From: Allodiplogaster sudhausi
Lineage: Eukaryota; Nematoda; Chromadorea; Rhabditida; Diplogasteridae
Direction of reading: 5' to 3'
Assembly (NCBI GenBank): GCA_945643635.1
Contig: CALZFC010000010.1
Coordinates: 1-64,000, forward strand
Length of the DNA stretch: 64,000 nt
Shown here piece after piece: positions 33,126 to 45,340 of this stretch (position 1 is the first letter of the stretch; each line of letters starts with the position of its first letter). The notes beneath the pieces are model-generated. The model saw nothing but the letters and a program-made list of their open reading frames with translations. It did not search any database and was not told the DNA's origin. The position numbers and the translations under genes are program-made.

Positions 33126-34540
33126 TCCTTCTACTTTGATAAATACGGCGAGTGTCGGGTGCAGTGGGCCGTCCGCCTGAATGACTTTCCTACATCGTCA
33201 ACCTGCGGGTTCCAAATTTGAGGTACACATTCGATCTGGCTCACCGAGAGGTGTGGCCTAAATCTAAATTTTGGAAAGGCTCTGCTACGGCGGAGCCAAC
33301 AATTATACAAGAAATGAGAATTTATCTCGTGTTTAAATATTTCTAAAATAAATTAATTCATAAAATAAATCCTTCTACTTTTATAAATACGGCGAGTGTC
33401 GGGTGCAGTGGGCCGTCCGCCTGAATGACTTTCCTACATCGTCAACCTGCGGGTTCCAAATTTGAGGTACACATTCGATCTGGCTCACCGAGAGGTGTGG
33501 CCTAAATCTAAATTTTGGAAAGGCTCTGCTACGGCGGAGCCAACAATTATACAAGAAATGAGAATTTATCTCGTGTTTAAATATTTCTAAAATAAATTAA
33601 TTCATAAAATAAATCCTTCTACTTTTATAAATACGGCGAGTGTCGGGTGCAGTGGGCCGTCCGCCTGAATGACTTTCCTACATCGTCAACCTGCGGGTTC
33701 CAAATTTGAGGTACACATTCGATCTGGCTCACCGAGAGGTGTGGCCTAAATCTAAATTTTGGAAAGGCTCTGCTACGCGGAGCCAACAATTATACAAGAA
33801 ATGAGAATTTATCTCGTGTTTAAATATTTCTAAAATAAATTAATTCATAAAATAAATCCTTCTACTTTTATAAATACGGCGAGTGTCGGGTGCAGTGGGC
33901 CGTCCGCCTGAATGACTTTCCTTCATCGTCAACCTGCGGGTTCCAAATTTGAGGTACACATTCGATCTGGCTCACCGAGAGGTGTGGCCTAAATCTAAAT
34001 TTTGGAAAGGCTCTGCTGCGGCGGAGCCGACAATTATACAAGAAATGAGAATTTATCTCTGTGTCTGAATTAAATATTTCTAAAATAAATCCTTCTACAT
34101 TGATAAATACGGCGAGTGTCTGGTGCAGTGGGCCGTTTGCCTGAATGACTTTCCTACATCGTCAACCCACGGGTTCCAAATTTGAGGTACACATTCGATC
34201 TGGCTCACCGAGAGGTGTGGCCTAAATCTAAATTTTGGAAAGGCTTTGCTGCGGCGGAGCCGACAATTACACAAGAAATGAGAATTTATCTCGTGTCTGA
34301 ATTAAATATTTCTAAAATAAATTTATTCATAAAATAAATCCTTCTACTTTGATAAATACGGCGAGTGTCGTGTGCAGTGGGCCGTCCGCCTGAATGACTT
34401 TCCTACATCGTCAATCAGCGGGTTCCAAATTTGAGGTACACATTCGATCTGGCTCACCGAGAGATGTGGCCTAAATCTAAATTTTGGAAAGGCTCTGCTT
34501 TGGCGGAGCCATGAATTACACAGGAAATGAGAATTTATGT
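33126..34540 (+). repeat. Tandem ~240-bp unit array, forward orientation
   Basis: About six units in the same orientation as the left array, opposite to the adjacent 31666-32474 units. The last unit decays near 34540. A further diverged inverted unit is visible at 34741-34860. Confidence 0.9.
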
Positions 34541-35404
34541 CTTGGGCGACAAAGCCCGACACTACAACGACCACAGAGGCGACAACGCCTGAGAACACCA
34601 CAGAGGAGATTATTACGCAATCTTGAAGTTGGATAATTTGACGAGATGCCCAAACTAGAAGAAGAACTTGGATAAAAAGAGGAAATACATAAGCTAGAAG
34701 ATTGAACTTATCAATAAAACATAATTTATTTACGAATAATTTTTTTTTAATATTAAATTCTCATACGAGACAAATTCACATTTCTTTTGTAATTGTTGGC
34801 TCCGCCAAAACTGGGCGTTTCCAAAATTTATATTTAGTACATACTTTTCGGTGAGTCCGGCTTCGGCTGCTAAAATAATTGAACAAAAACATATAAAGGA
34901 GGGCACTAGCTTTATCATGCACATATGGTAATATTGTACCATAAAATATAAATAAAGATTTTATGTTCAAATCAAGTTGTATCATCTTATATTTAACTTT
35001 GGATATTTACCAAACACACAAAAAACAACTGTCTCCGTGCAACGTCCACTAAACGCCAGATAAAAGCGAGATTTTAATCAGATCCAAATGCAAAATAATA
35101 TCTGAAAAAGAAGTGACAATGACAAGATTTCAAATGAAAAAAAAAACGAAACAATGTGGAATGCTTATTCGAGGTCTTGCTTACGAATTTTAACCCGTCC
35201 AAAGTCGCCGTGGTAGACGTCAGATCTGAAACTTGGCGAGCTTATATGAAAGTGCTAATATTTTATGTGACTTTTATTCAAATCCGAATTTTATGTTTTC
35301 ATGCTATTCACTTTAGTATTTCGTATGTTTCTGAGCAGAAGTGCCAGTTGATTTAATAAATGAATTAATGGCGAAGTTTCGTTAAATAATATGAGAAATT
35401 AGCA
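34541..35404. other. No gene seen
   Basis: Contains small hairpins (GGGCGACAAAGCCC and AGGCGACAACGCCT near 34550-34600), a diverged array unit (34741-34860) and AT-rich DNA downstream of the potassium channel gene. Confidence 0.5.
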
Positions 35405-35408
35405 TAGA

Positions 35409-35608
35409 CTAGAGAAAGAATGATAACCTGGCACTCATGAACTGGCGGACTGAATTAATGGTGAAGTTGTTGAGGATCTCAGGGGCCGGCTGGTCGTCCT
35501 CCTCTTCTTCTGCCGCCTCCAACACTTCCATCATGTGCCTGCGCCCACCCACCGGCGACGCCGGCGTCTCCTGAAGGGAGTACAGAGAGGGTGATAGCGA
35601 GAAGGAGC

Positions 35609-35655
<47 letters not shown>

Positions 35656-35724
35656 CGAGAGAAAGGGACCGAGAAAGACGAGAGAGGGGCAGAGAAAGAG
35701 AGAGAGAGAAAGAGAGAGACTGAA

Positions 35725-35797
<73 letters not shown>

Positions 35798-37046
35798 GAG
35801 AGAGAGAGAGAAAGAGAGAGACAAACAGCCAGCTCAGTCTTTTGAATCTGATCCGTCTTCTTGGCGAGTCCTTCCTCTGCCAGTGTGAACATGCCGAATG
35901 CGCCATTCTCGAGTGCAATGTACGTGCATCGATTGACAACGCGCATGATCGGCAGGCCAAAGTAGCAGATCGCGATCACGACCGGCGAATACTTCAAGGA
36001 GTCATCATCATCCGGGGGCAATCATTCTTTTCGGAGAATAATTCTGTTCTCAAGCACTCACTACTTCACGTTTGTTTTTTTACTAATATCTACAGTAGCT
36101 AATTATCTACATGGCCAAATTTAAAATCACTATAATTCGGAAATGATACGATGAAAATTGTTTAAACTTTCTAGAGTTATGTATGTTTTATGACGAGACG
36201 AAGAACTGAACCAAGCTTAAAAACAACGTGACCATTATTCACTATTCTACAAAATTAAAATAGTAAGTCTACAGCGGATCTTTTAGTGTACAGATATTAA
36301 AGAAGCATGAATGATCTTGACTCACAACTTGTGAGGCATGCACAAACTATAATACTTTTGGTTCGACTTTCGTAAAATTTATGCATGCAAATTAATCTTT
36401 CAAAATAGTTATAATATCTTAAAATGTTAAATATATTAATCAAAATAAAATAAAGCTCACCGGCACATTCGGCGGCAACACGTCGCCGAGACCGATGGTG
36501 GCGAGCGAGAGATAGATGAAGTAGAAGCACTCGAAGAGATCCCACGCGGGCCCCCAGAGGGCGTCATAGCCAAGCACGACCACGGCAGCCAGGAAGATGT
36601 AGGCAGCAGCGAAGAAGGCGCACACCTGGCCACGCAAGGAACGCTAATCGGCTCTATTCTAGTGAAGGCGTCCCATCGAATTATAGGCGTCCCATCGCAA
36701 TGAGACGCCTTTATTTTTCACTGATGGGACGCCTTTATTTTTCATGGGACGCCTATTATTCGATGGGACGCCTTCACTAGAATAGAGCCCGCTATTCAAT
36801 TAAATATACTAATAAATACATAGTAGTTTGAAATGTCTGATATAATATTTATGGAGTTTTTACGCCAAAAACCAACAAACAAGAAGAATCATATAAGAGA
36901 CTTGTCAAAGTGATGACCTTAATTGGCAGTCGAATGATCTCTTTAGAATTCGTGACGATTCCGCGAGCCTCCCTGAAAGAAGCTACTGTACATACTTACA
37001 CGGGAAGCCTCTTCACATACTTCCATATACTTACTAGCAAGGGAAA

Positions 37047-37080
<34 letters not shown>

Positions 37081-40000
37081 CTGTACAGTAGGGTTCTACA
37101 ATTGAATATAACTTCATGACCCCGATGAGTCAAATACCTAGTCAATTAAACAACAACAACTCAGCGCGCACCGAATCTTGAAGAGAATCTTTGCGTATGC
37201 CTTGGTGAAGTAGACGAGTACCCATTGGCCGATCGCTCGAGTGATGACGATGGTGAGCGGGACGGTGAAGGTGGCGTAGATGATCGTGAGCAGACGGGTA
37301 AAATCGCGCGACGGCCACACCGAGCCTGCGAGATCTTTCTGATTAAAGGAGGGCGATTACCGAAAAATATTTAATGCAGGTTCGAATTGCCGCGTCTGCC
37401 CTGTGATTCCTCACTCTCATTCTCGCGTGTGCTATTTCGCAGGTCGCATAAACCCGCTGCGTGAAAATAGCACGCGCGAATGAGAGTGCAAAGGGCCGCG
37501 GCAATTTAAAATATCACATAATTTTTCGGCAATTTCTCTCCTTTAATCCGGCAAACCAAACCATACCAAGTTAGCCTCGGAATCAAAGCTGGGCCTGTCG
37601 GAGGTCTCCTGTGACGGTTTCCACCACTTTGGAACTTTCCCATAATCCAGGGGCAGCGTACTCTTCGTAGCATGGCTACTTCCACTTGTGCACCATGCCC
37701 AGAGGAGAAAAAAATTAAATCAATTTTGTAATTAATGAGATAAACAACAATGGAAGTTTCTTGCAGTATTCACAATTCCGTTTACCGTATCCAATGCACG
37801 TGTAGATGGTTCCCGCGTAGAAGACGGCATTCTGATATGTCCACAACAGATTGTGCTCACCCTCCGCCTTGAAGAAGATCGTGTGCTTATATTTGCCCTC
37901 AGTCTTTATCATGTCGATATAGGAATCCTGTAATCAATAAGTCATTTTTACATGATTAGGAAATTCGTAATATTTGAAATGATATCATTGCTAAATACAC
38001 TCGCATGTATGTATGTATATAAGAAAATATTTTGTGCATGCAAACGTAGAAAAACCACATAATTGAACTTAGACTTTCTGGAGTGACAACAAATTGAGAT
38101 CTACATCTTTGTGAACCTTGAGCAATTCCTTGATGGAATCCGTCTGGCCTGAGGATGCGAGCGCGCGCAGTTGCTGAGTGTAGTTGTAGATACGACGCTC
38201 CAAGTCAACCTTGGACTCCACTAGCGCCTAAACAAAAAGAGAATGAAATCTTTCATTTGTAAAATCATGTCTGGCGCTATAACTGATTAGGCCATTCAAG
38301 GTAATCTAAGGTAAGTAAGGTTGCACTTGAGCTGTTAGCCATATTCATAAGTCTCTGTCCTTTTCTTTGGCCAAGATGTGAATTACTCGTCGGAGAGCTT
38401 TATTTTCTCCTTCGAATCACTTTTGTTAACTTTTATCATTTATTTAAAAAAAAAAACCATTTTGACAAGCGTTTATTTTAGATACATAGATTAAGCAGAA
38501 CTCTTTTTGCCTTGCAAACCTCCAGCTCACGTGGCCTCTCAAGGAAGTAGAACATGGCTGCGCCCGCGTTTGCGTACGCCAATGCGACGGCTCTCAAATG
38601 ATTCTTTTTTTGCGTCGTTTCAAGCAAAAGTTTCTGGGTACTCAAATAGTGATGCAATCGAACTACTGTAGGAGGAAAGTGGATAATAGTGTTGGAAAGA
38701 GGAGAGAGAGAGAGGGAGAGAGAAAGAAAGAGAGAGAGAGAAAGAAAGACAGAGAAAGAGGTAGAGAGAGAAAGAGAGACAGAGAGAGTGAGAGAGAAAT
38801 AACGAAGGATGACAGAATGTTCTAACAGATAGATCGCATGTCGAATAGTCGTTCGGCCGCGTGTTGCTGCGCGATAGAAGAAAGAGCTCATAAGCTCTGA
38901 ATTGGATAAGATGACAAAATGGATACGGTCAATGGACTTATCGATTTGATTGATGTGACAAATCGATAAAGCCAGGGTGGCCTAGTGGCAAGCGGCGCCA
39001 CTCCCCCTTCATCACTCTTTCGGAATGACTCAAGTTCAACTCCCTCCCGGTCCTGACCCACCCTCGAAAGTCAATCTCGTAAATCATCCACTGGAGAAAC
39101 AGTGGGCTCGCCAGGATAAAACAAATACCCAATATTTCGACAGGTGAAGATGAATCGTCGAAATCCCTTCCATCTTGGATCCCTCGACCATTCATTAAAA
39201 GGCCTTAAGATAACCGGACGACTCCTTTAACCTGTAACCTTTAAAAGGACTGACTGAATGAGTGAGTCTTGGCCGGAATGCCCGGCTCGCCCTTCGCGTG
39301 CTGGCTGATCACAGTCGTGACCGTGTTCTGGAAGAGATCTACTTCAATCAACTATTCCTTTTGAAGCTAATTTCTTTTAATTCCCCCACATTCTTGATTG
39401 ACTGAATTTATTTATAAATCGTTTTAAATTAACTTTAATGAAAACACACAAACTAAACCTGGCGCTGGAGCGGAATGCGTCTTCTCGTCGAATTTGTGTA
39501 CGTTTCGATTGAAGACAGCGGTAAGATTGGCTAAATGCCAGGGTTTTAGAACTTGATTTTAATTCGTAAATAAAGCTTGATAAGAGCGCTAAATTTCGCA
39601 ATGCCTTCAATGAAGATCTTGTTCTATTTATTTAAGGAGTTGCAAAGCACGTGTGTGCGGGAAACGTAACGAAAAGTAAGTATATGGAGTGTTGAAAATG
39701 GGCTTGTCGGATAAATGGATGAATTAAATGTAATTATAGGATAAATGAATGAATAAAATTTGTACTTATAGGATAAATAGATTAATTAAATGCACTTATA
39801 AGATAAATGAATGAATTAAATGTAATTATAGGATAAATGAATGAATAAAATTTGTACTTATAGAATAAATAGATGAATTAAATGTAATTACAGGATAAAT
39901 AGATGAATTAAATGTAATTATAGGATAAATGAATGAATAAAATTTGTACTTATAGGATAAATAGATTAATTAAATGCACTTATAAGATAAATGAATGAAT

Positions 40001-40957
40001 TAAATGTAATTATAGGATAAATGAATGAATAAAATTTGTACTTATAGGATAAATAGATTAATTAAATGCACTTATAAGATAAATGAATGAATTAAATGTA
40101 ATTATAGGATAAATGAATGAATAAAATTTGGACTTATAGGATAAATAGATTAATTAAATGCACTTATAAGATAAATGAATGAATTAAATGTAATTATAGG
40201 ATAAATGAATAAATAAAATTTGTACTTATAGGATAAATAGATTAATTAAATGCACTTATAAGATAAATGAATGAATTAAATGTAATTATAGGATAAATGA
40301 ATGAATAAAATTTGTACTTATAGGATAAATAGATTAATTAAATGTAATTACAGGATAAATGGATGAATTAAACGTAATTATAGGATAAATAGATGAATTA
40401 AATGCACTTATATTATAAATAGATGAATTAAATTTGTACTTGTAAATGAACAGACATCTAGCTTGGAACTCGAAGTCGTGGCTGGCGGCGACTGCGAGGG
40501 AGGCAGCGGGCTCTTCTGGTTGTGGCGCGCATAGTAGGCTTCGATCGCCGCCCTTTGCACGTCCGCCGACGAGGCAGCCGTTGGTGGCGCTACTTCCTGT
40601 GTCAGTGTCTGATCTCTCTCCCTCTCTCTCTTTCTTTTCTCTGTCATTCTGCCACTCTCTCTCTCTTTCTCTTTTTCTTTTCTTTCTCTATCTCTTTCTT
40701 TCTCTTTTTCTTCTTTCCCTCTCTCTCTCTTTCTCTCTCTCTCTATTGCGAAAATAATTTATTCTGGCATTTTGCTTTAAAACAAGAGTAAGGATATTCA
40801 AGTTTTAAAACAAGAGTAAGGATATTCAAGCAGAACCTCGAGTGTGATGGCCAATGTGGCGGCCTCCCCTTTAATAGCATCCGTCTCTGCCTTCGACTTG
40901 CTCTCCTCCATCTCTTTCTTGTAGTCTTGCTCCGAGTTGAAGCAACTGCTCTGCCTG
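35409..40957 (-). CDS. TWK-type two-pore-domain potassium channel (5' end incomplete)
   Basis: Exons in coding order, about: 40957-40837 and 40602-40456 (cytoplasmic N-terminal region), 38633-38520 (TM1, RAVALAYANAGAAMFYFLE), 38227-38075 (extracellular cap helix), 37927-37786 (pore helix 1, ending TCIGYG), 37325-37172 (SVWP after the first filter, then TM2), 36625-36461 (TM3 and second filter TIGLGD), 35991-35827 (TM4 and tail) and 35570-35409 (acidic C terminus). Phases from TM1 to the second filter agree. The first filter is split by an intron after GYG. TM1-P1-TM2-TM3-P2-TM4 is the K2P plan: a leak potassium channel in the plasma membrane. The first coding exon was not identified. The TM4 exon starts at a weak acceptor. 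Confidence 0.88.
35606..35822. repeat. GA-rich microsatellite
   Basis: (GA)n and GAGAAA runs filling the last intron of the potassium channel gene. Confidence 0.9.
36650..36789. repeat. Palindromic MITE with GGCGTCCCAT repeats
   Basis: The ends GGCTCTATTCTAGTGAAGG and its complement are perfect inverted repeats. The interior carries five GGCGTCCCAT motifs in both orientations. It lies in the intron upstream (coding sense) of the second-filter exon of the potassium channel gene. No target duplication could be defined. Confidence 0.85.
37343..37546. mobile_element. MITE family 1, copy C (intact)
   Basis: The inverted ends TTAAAGGAGGGCGATTACCG and CGGCAATTTCTCTCCTTTAA enclose a palindromic core. 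TTAA occurs at both borders. It lies in an intron of the potassium channel gene. The best preserved of three copies in the window. Confidence 0.8.
38965..39240 (+). mobile_element. tRNA-derived SINE
   Basis: A perfect A box TGGCCTAGTGG near 38979 and a perfect B box GTTCAACTC near 39032, about 50 bp apart as in tRNA genes. An unrelated body of about 200 bp follows. The segment does not fold as a tRNA along its whole length, so it is a SINE-type element. It lies inside the longest intron of the potassium channel gene. Confidence 0.65.
39700..40440. repeat. AT-rich minisatellite
   Basis: Units of about 30 bp of the type GGATAAATGAATGAATTAAA are arranged in a higher-order period of about 92 bp (variants with TTGTACTTATA, TGCACTTATAA and TGTAATTATA alternate) for about seven periods. 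Located within a potassium channel intron. Confidence 0.9.
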
Positions 40958-40999
40958 ATTTGGAGGAGAATTAAGAAATGTATATACATACAGTGACGT

Positions 41000-42429
41000 A
41001 AACTTTTTGTTTTCCGTAAATATTTTCCTTCAACTCGGATGAAAATCAATGATATTTTCAGGGTTGTTTCTCTATGCTGTCAGAATTATAGTTGCAGATT
41101 ATTGGTTTCATTGATCCAATACAGATCTATATGCGGAAAAATTATATTTCGATCAAAGTACCATGGATGGTACACAAAGGTAGAAAATTAAGATCGAATT
41201 CATGTTTCTCGTCTCAAAAAACCATATGGTACAATTTTCAGAACATAATTTCCATTGGTATCGTTTTTCGCGAACTGCTCAAATTAGTCGAACCTGTCGT
41301 CGATATTTTTCCCAATATCAAGATTTCTGAAACATGTACACATTTTGCTCTTTCATCTGTGGATATATTATGCAAAAGTCTCTGCTCTTTCGAATGGTTA
41401 TGTCCTTTTTGGCAAGCCGTCTCACAAATGATCTTTTAGTTGGCTTCGAAGGAGTTTTCGTACATTTATTTCAGCACCTATGCTGGTAAAAATGTGATTT
41501 CCTGAATTTTGAAGTACTTTTGAGTGTCATATCGTAAAAGAACTTCAAAGAATTCTGGATTACCCATAATTCCGAGCTAGATGCTTCAAAAGAACAATTT
41601 TAAAAAAATTTCTAAAAATATTCAGGAATATCGCCTTCAACAGTCAGTATTCAAATACATATTCCCAAAAAGTGTATCCTCAGATTTTAATTTTAAAGTT
41701 GTATTCGACTCAGTATTAGCTGCTCTTTCTCGCAGTATAAATATTATATGGAAAATCAGCCAACAAGATCCATTAATCGTGCAAAGAATGATTATTTTAA
41801 CACCAGAAATAGACCTAAAACACAAAAAGTAAATTTTAGGCCTTTAGACTAATTTATTTTGCGAATAAAGTATATACCATTTTAAAGAGCATAAAAAATC
41901 ACATCGAATGAACTCTTTCTTTTTAAAATTGAAGAAGTTTGAATGAAATTGTGGTTTGTGGCCAACACCGAAATTTGCATAAGAAACACATATTCAAATG
42001 CAGATACCCAAAAAGCGTATCCGAGATTTTTCCTCGTAGAGATGTATTATATGTAGTTTTTCCTCCTCTTTCTTATGAAAGATTCAGAATAAAAAAAAGT
42101 TATTAGCTAAAAATCATATTTCAAAAAATTAAATTGCACAAAAGTCATAAAAATTTTAATTTTTCGAAAACAGTCATCTGGGACTTTTTTTTATGTATTT
42201 TTAAATAAGGAATCGAACAGTGAAATGATTTTCGAGAAATACTAAGTATAACGTTAGATATGGCCTTCCAAATTTTTTTTAACATTTTTACTTATAACTA
42301 AGAGAAAAAAATTTTTCAAACTTTTTGAAAAAATATATTTCTTTATTAACACTAGATGTGTCCCTCATAAAGTTTTCAAAGTAAAAGAAAACAAAAATTC
42401 CCCGGGGCAGGCGCCTATGTAAGCCTCCT
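41000..42429. other. AT-rich, probably old transposon; no gene assigned
   Basis: One plus-strand ORF of about 115 residues (41092-41439) has no recognisable domain. Two diverged direct copies of a segment containing CCCAAAAAG(T/C)GTATCC occur near 41665 and 42005, so the stretch is likely decayed repeat. Confidence 0.45.
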
Positions 42430-43695
42430 TGAGTCTTACAGAGAAGCTCTCTTAAGAGAGCCTGTCTGAGATACTCGATCATGAGGGTGCAGGGAACAAA
42501 AATATTTTTTGATTTTAATTTTCTTTGCAGGGCTTATGTAGCATCATGAGAGCTTCCAAAAAAACTTTTTTTCAAAAAATATTTTGAAGGTATGACTACA
42601 GTATGCCTTGATTTACCAAAAATATTCAATTGACCATAAAGTTCGTAAAAGCTAACCAAATTAAATTTTGAAAGCATCGTTAGATTCGTCATCTAAAAGC
42701 GCATAAAATTGCCTAAACAAGTTTTTCATTAAAGTTTCATTAAAAGGTCGAAATGAGCATTTATATTATTGGAATGTACCATTAGAGTGCCAAGCCGTAG
42801 AAACTACGCGATGAAACCATATCCATTTGATAGAGCGTCATTTGTTACCCATAGAAAACTGCCTCTCATGTGGATCGTCCTACAAGAACTTACAATGTAC
42901 GGGGGTGAACACCTCATAGAGTAATAACCTGCAGAACAAAAAAAGGCTATAAAATGCGTTTTTCTCGCTCTTTTCAAAATCCAAGGATACCATTGTGTTT
43001 ATAATTTAGAAATACATAAAAATGTCATACATAATTTGTTCATACGATTACATTCTCAATCACTTTTTCGGCAAAAACTGTATTTCTGGCCTGCTGGAGA
43101 GAGGTTAGCGCATGTAGTCAGAAAACAAAGAAAGACTGCGACTAAATTCGTATGCCATGTGAAAGCCCAGTCTTTTCTACGTGTAATATACTATCTTCCT
43201 CCCGAATTGTGCTACAGGAAAGTTTCAATATATCCCTTTGAAGCGCGCACTCACAGTGCGGCCTGCCCAGAAAATCCCCTTTAACCTAGCTATCCGGCTT
43301 CATGCGCGATATTAGGGGAAGTTTTGCAAAATATCTCATTTCACATGTCCCATCACACAAAAAACCACGTAGATGACTTTATCTTAGCGAATCTTCGCTA
43401 TTATTTTCGGCAGATACTCTTTTTGCCTTTTACGCAGGTGAGAGAAAAGTGCACGTAAGCAGAAAAATATGAAAGACTACATCTAAACGAGCACTCTACG
43501 TGCAAACCCAAACTTTTATACGTTGAATTTACTTCCTCAAAATGTAATTTGTTAACGTGAATGGTTTGATAAGTCCGTTCGAATAGTATAACGTAAATTC
43601 TGCTGTATTCTATGTTACTGTCCCACTCATCAAAGATCGCTTTATTAAAATAGGGAAGTGACAACTATAACTGATGAGAGTATTTTTTCCTTTCT

Positions 43696-45180
43696 TTAGA
43701 AAAGCTCGTCATGAATTCTCCTCTTTCGTTCCGGAGATGTAGTTGTCGCCGTTCTACTTCCGTCGTCAATTGCTCTCTCTTCGGCTGGCTGCTGCTCTTC
43801 GCCCAGAATCTCAAGCCCGAGCTTCCTGTAGTGGTCAAAGGATGTACCCCATTGAGGATCGGTTTTATACTCAAGCTCAATATCCCCTTCCTCTTCGTAG
43901 AGTTCGTCGACTGGATCTGATGTCTTCGTTTTCTTGCGTGATTCTGGAACTTGGTCTGATAACCCATGCGATCTTTTTTTCGCAGTTGCTAGTCGACTAA
44001 AGATCGACGCGAGTTGCTGAACTGTCAGAACTTCACCAGTCGTGAAACTGAGCTTTCCTGTGTCCGCTTCTCTCTGATTTTTCATTCGCTTATGGGCTTC
44101 ACGGGGGTCGATCTTCACGCCAGTCCTTGTTCCTTCGTTGAACTGTTCAATGGCCCATTGTTTTGCCCTTTCGGGAAGCCTTTCATTCTTTTTTTTCTCC
44201 TTGAGCGCCCATCCTTGGCTAGCAATTTTTCCGTTAGAATTGTCGTCCACGAAAGATTCAAGGGCATCGTCCACGATAGTAAATACGCTGTGTTGCATCG
44301 GTCCTTCCAGCCCATCTGCGAACAGCAGCAGACTGTTGTCTCGAAGAGTGGCTCGCTCGGCTCTTCCTTTGTGCTTGCCAACGATAATGTGCCTTTCTAA
44401 ATTTCTCGATTCAATGAATTCCGCGGCACATGTCTCTTCGGGACACTGAAATAGAAACTGTGTTTCATCAACGCAGACATCAGCATCTTGAGGCATTGTG
44501 CAGGCTTCTTGCTCCTCGTGTTCAAGTCCGGTTTCTTTTTCTGCATTCGTCCTTTGACGCTCTGGTCTCCCGATTTCCCTCCAAAAAGGATGATTATCTT
44601 GGCTGACCAAGGCTCCGTCTTCTTGATCGACTATTAGATGCCCTTGATTCTTCTTCAGCGTGTCGTATTTGATCAACTTTCCTTGACCAATCTCAGAATG
44701 ACGATGAACTCTTATTCCATCCGCTTCGTAGAGAAAAGTGTTCAACTGAGATATTCCGGGAATTGATGAGTGGCTGAGAGAACCGCCTTCAACATGAGTG
44801 AGGTGCACGGATACGCCGCGGAGTTCTTTCCCCCAAATTATGGCGGCAAAAAACTCTTCAGCGGTTCTGGCGTTGCTTCCGCTGTCAAGGTAATCTCTCA
44901 CTTTTCTCTTGATTACAGCGGCCATTCGATCGCAAGCACTCTTGCCTGCCTGGGCCTCAGAAAACGCGTATTTCTTGATATCGGTCTTGGTATACTTCGA
45001 GATTTGCAAGACCGATGAAAGCGTCGCACTGCTCTTGTAGCACCCTGAAACTTGTAGCTAATTGTTATGATGCAAGGGTATAATTTTTAAGTAAATGTAT
45101 TGTTTTGAATTTATTCATACCAGCCTGATCTGACCGATAGACGACATTCTTTATTCCAGCTTCTCTAAGTTGAGAAACCG
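43696..45180 (-). pseudogene. Truncated DDE-type transposase-like protein
   Basis: A short exon (about 45180-45121) ending GIKNVVYRSDQAG joins in phase to 45044-43696 (CYKSSATLSS..., then a stop at 43696). RSDQAG is followed about 20 residues later by FSEAQAGKSACDRMAAVIKR, the arrangement seen in a widespread group of metazoan transposon-related proteins, where the Asp and the GK-x-CDR block belong to the catalytic half of an RNase H-like fold. Downstream are a CxxxxC...H zinc-finger-like region (FQCPEETCAAEF...LERHI) and a conserved C-terminal domain (WALKEKKKNERLPERAKQW). The N-terminal half is absent: sequence upstream is unrelated. I cannot name the superfamily with confidence. Confidence 0.65.
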
Positions 45181-45181
45181 T

Positions 45182-45340
45182 ATGGTTTCTCAACTTCCTA
45201 GGGAATGGGAGCAGGCGGCGCGACAGTTCGCCTCCACTGTTATCTATCTCGAGCGGGAGCTGAAGATCGCCCGCGACAAGATCCGATTTCTGGAGCGGAG
45301 GATCCAAGCAAAGGCGGAGGAGGAGAACCGCCATTGGTAA
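45182..45340 (+). CDS. Small coiled-coil ORF (52 aa) inside the transposon
   Basis: Starts MVSQLPREWEQAAR and is rich in Arg, Glu, Ala and Leu, with a heptad-like helix (LERELKIARDKIRFLERRI). AATAAA follows at about 45487. A CTTCTCTAAG acceptor-like site precedes it, so it may be a terminal exon of a host gene trapped inside the transposon, replacing the transposase N terminus. A perfect short hairpin (GAGAAACC..GGTTTCTC) spans its start. Too short for certainty. Confidence 0.4.
   Translation: MVSQLPREWEQAARQFASTVIYLERELKIARDKIRFLERRIQAKAEEENRHW

Noticed and set aside
37555..37680. Possible extra exon of the potassium channel (reads STLPLDYGKVPKWWKPSQE)
   Set aside because: The first-filter exon and the TM2 exon already join in perfect phase (GYG|SVWP), so an exon between them would disrupt the channel. 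It may be an old exon or chance.
43036..43284. 82-residue ORF, also present inverted at 45894-46142
   Set aside because: Carried by both inverted arms. Duplicated noncoding arm sequence rather than an independent gene.
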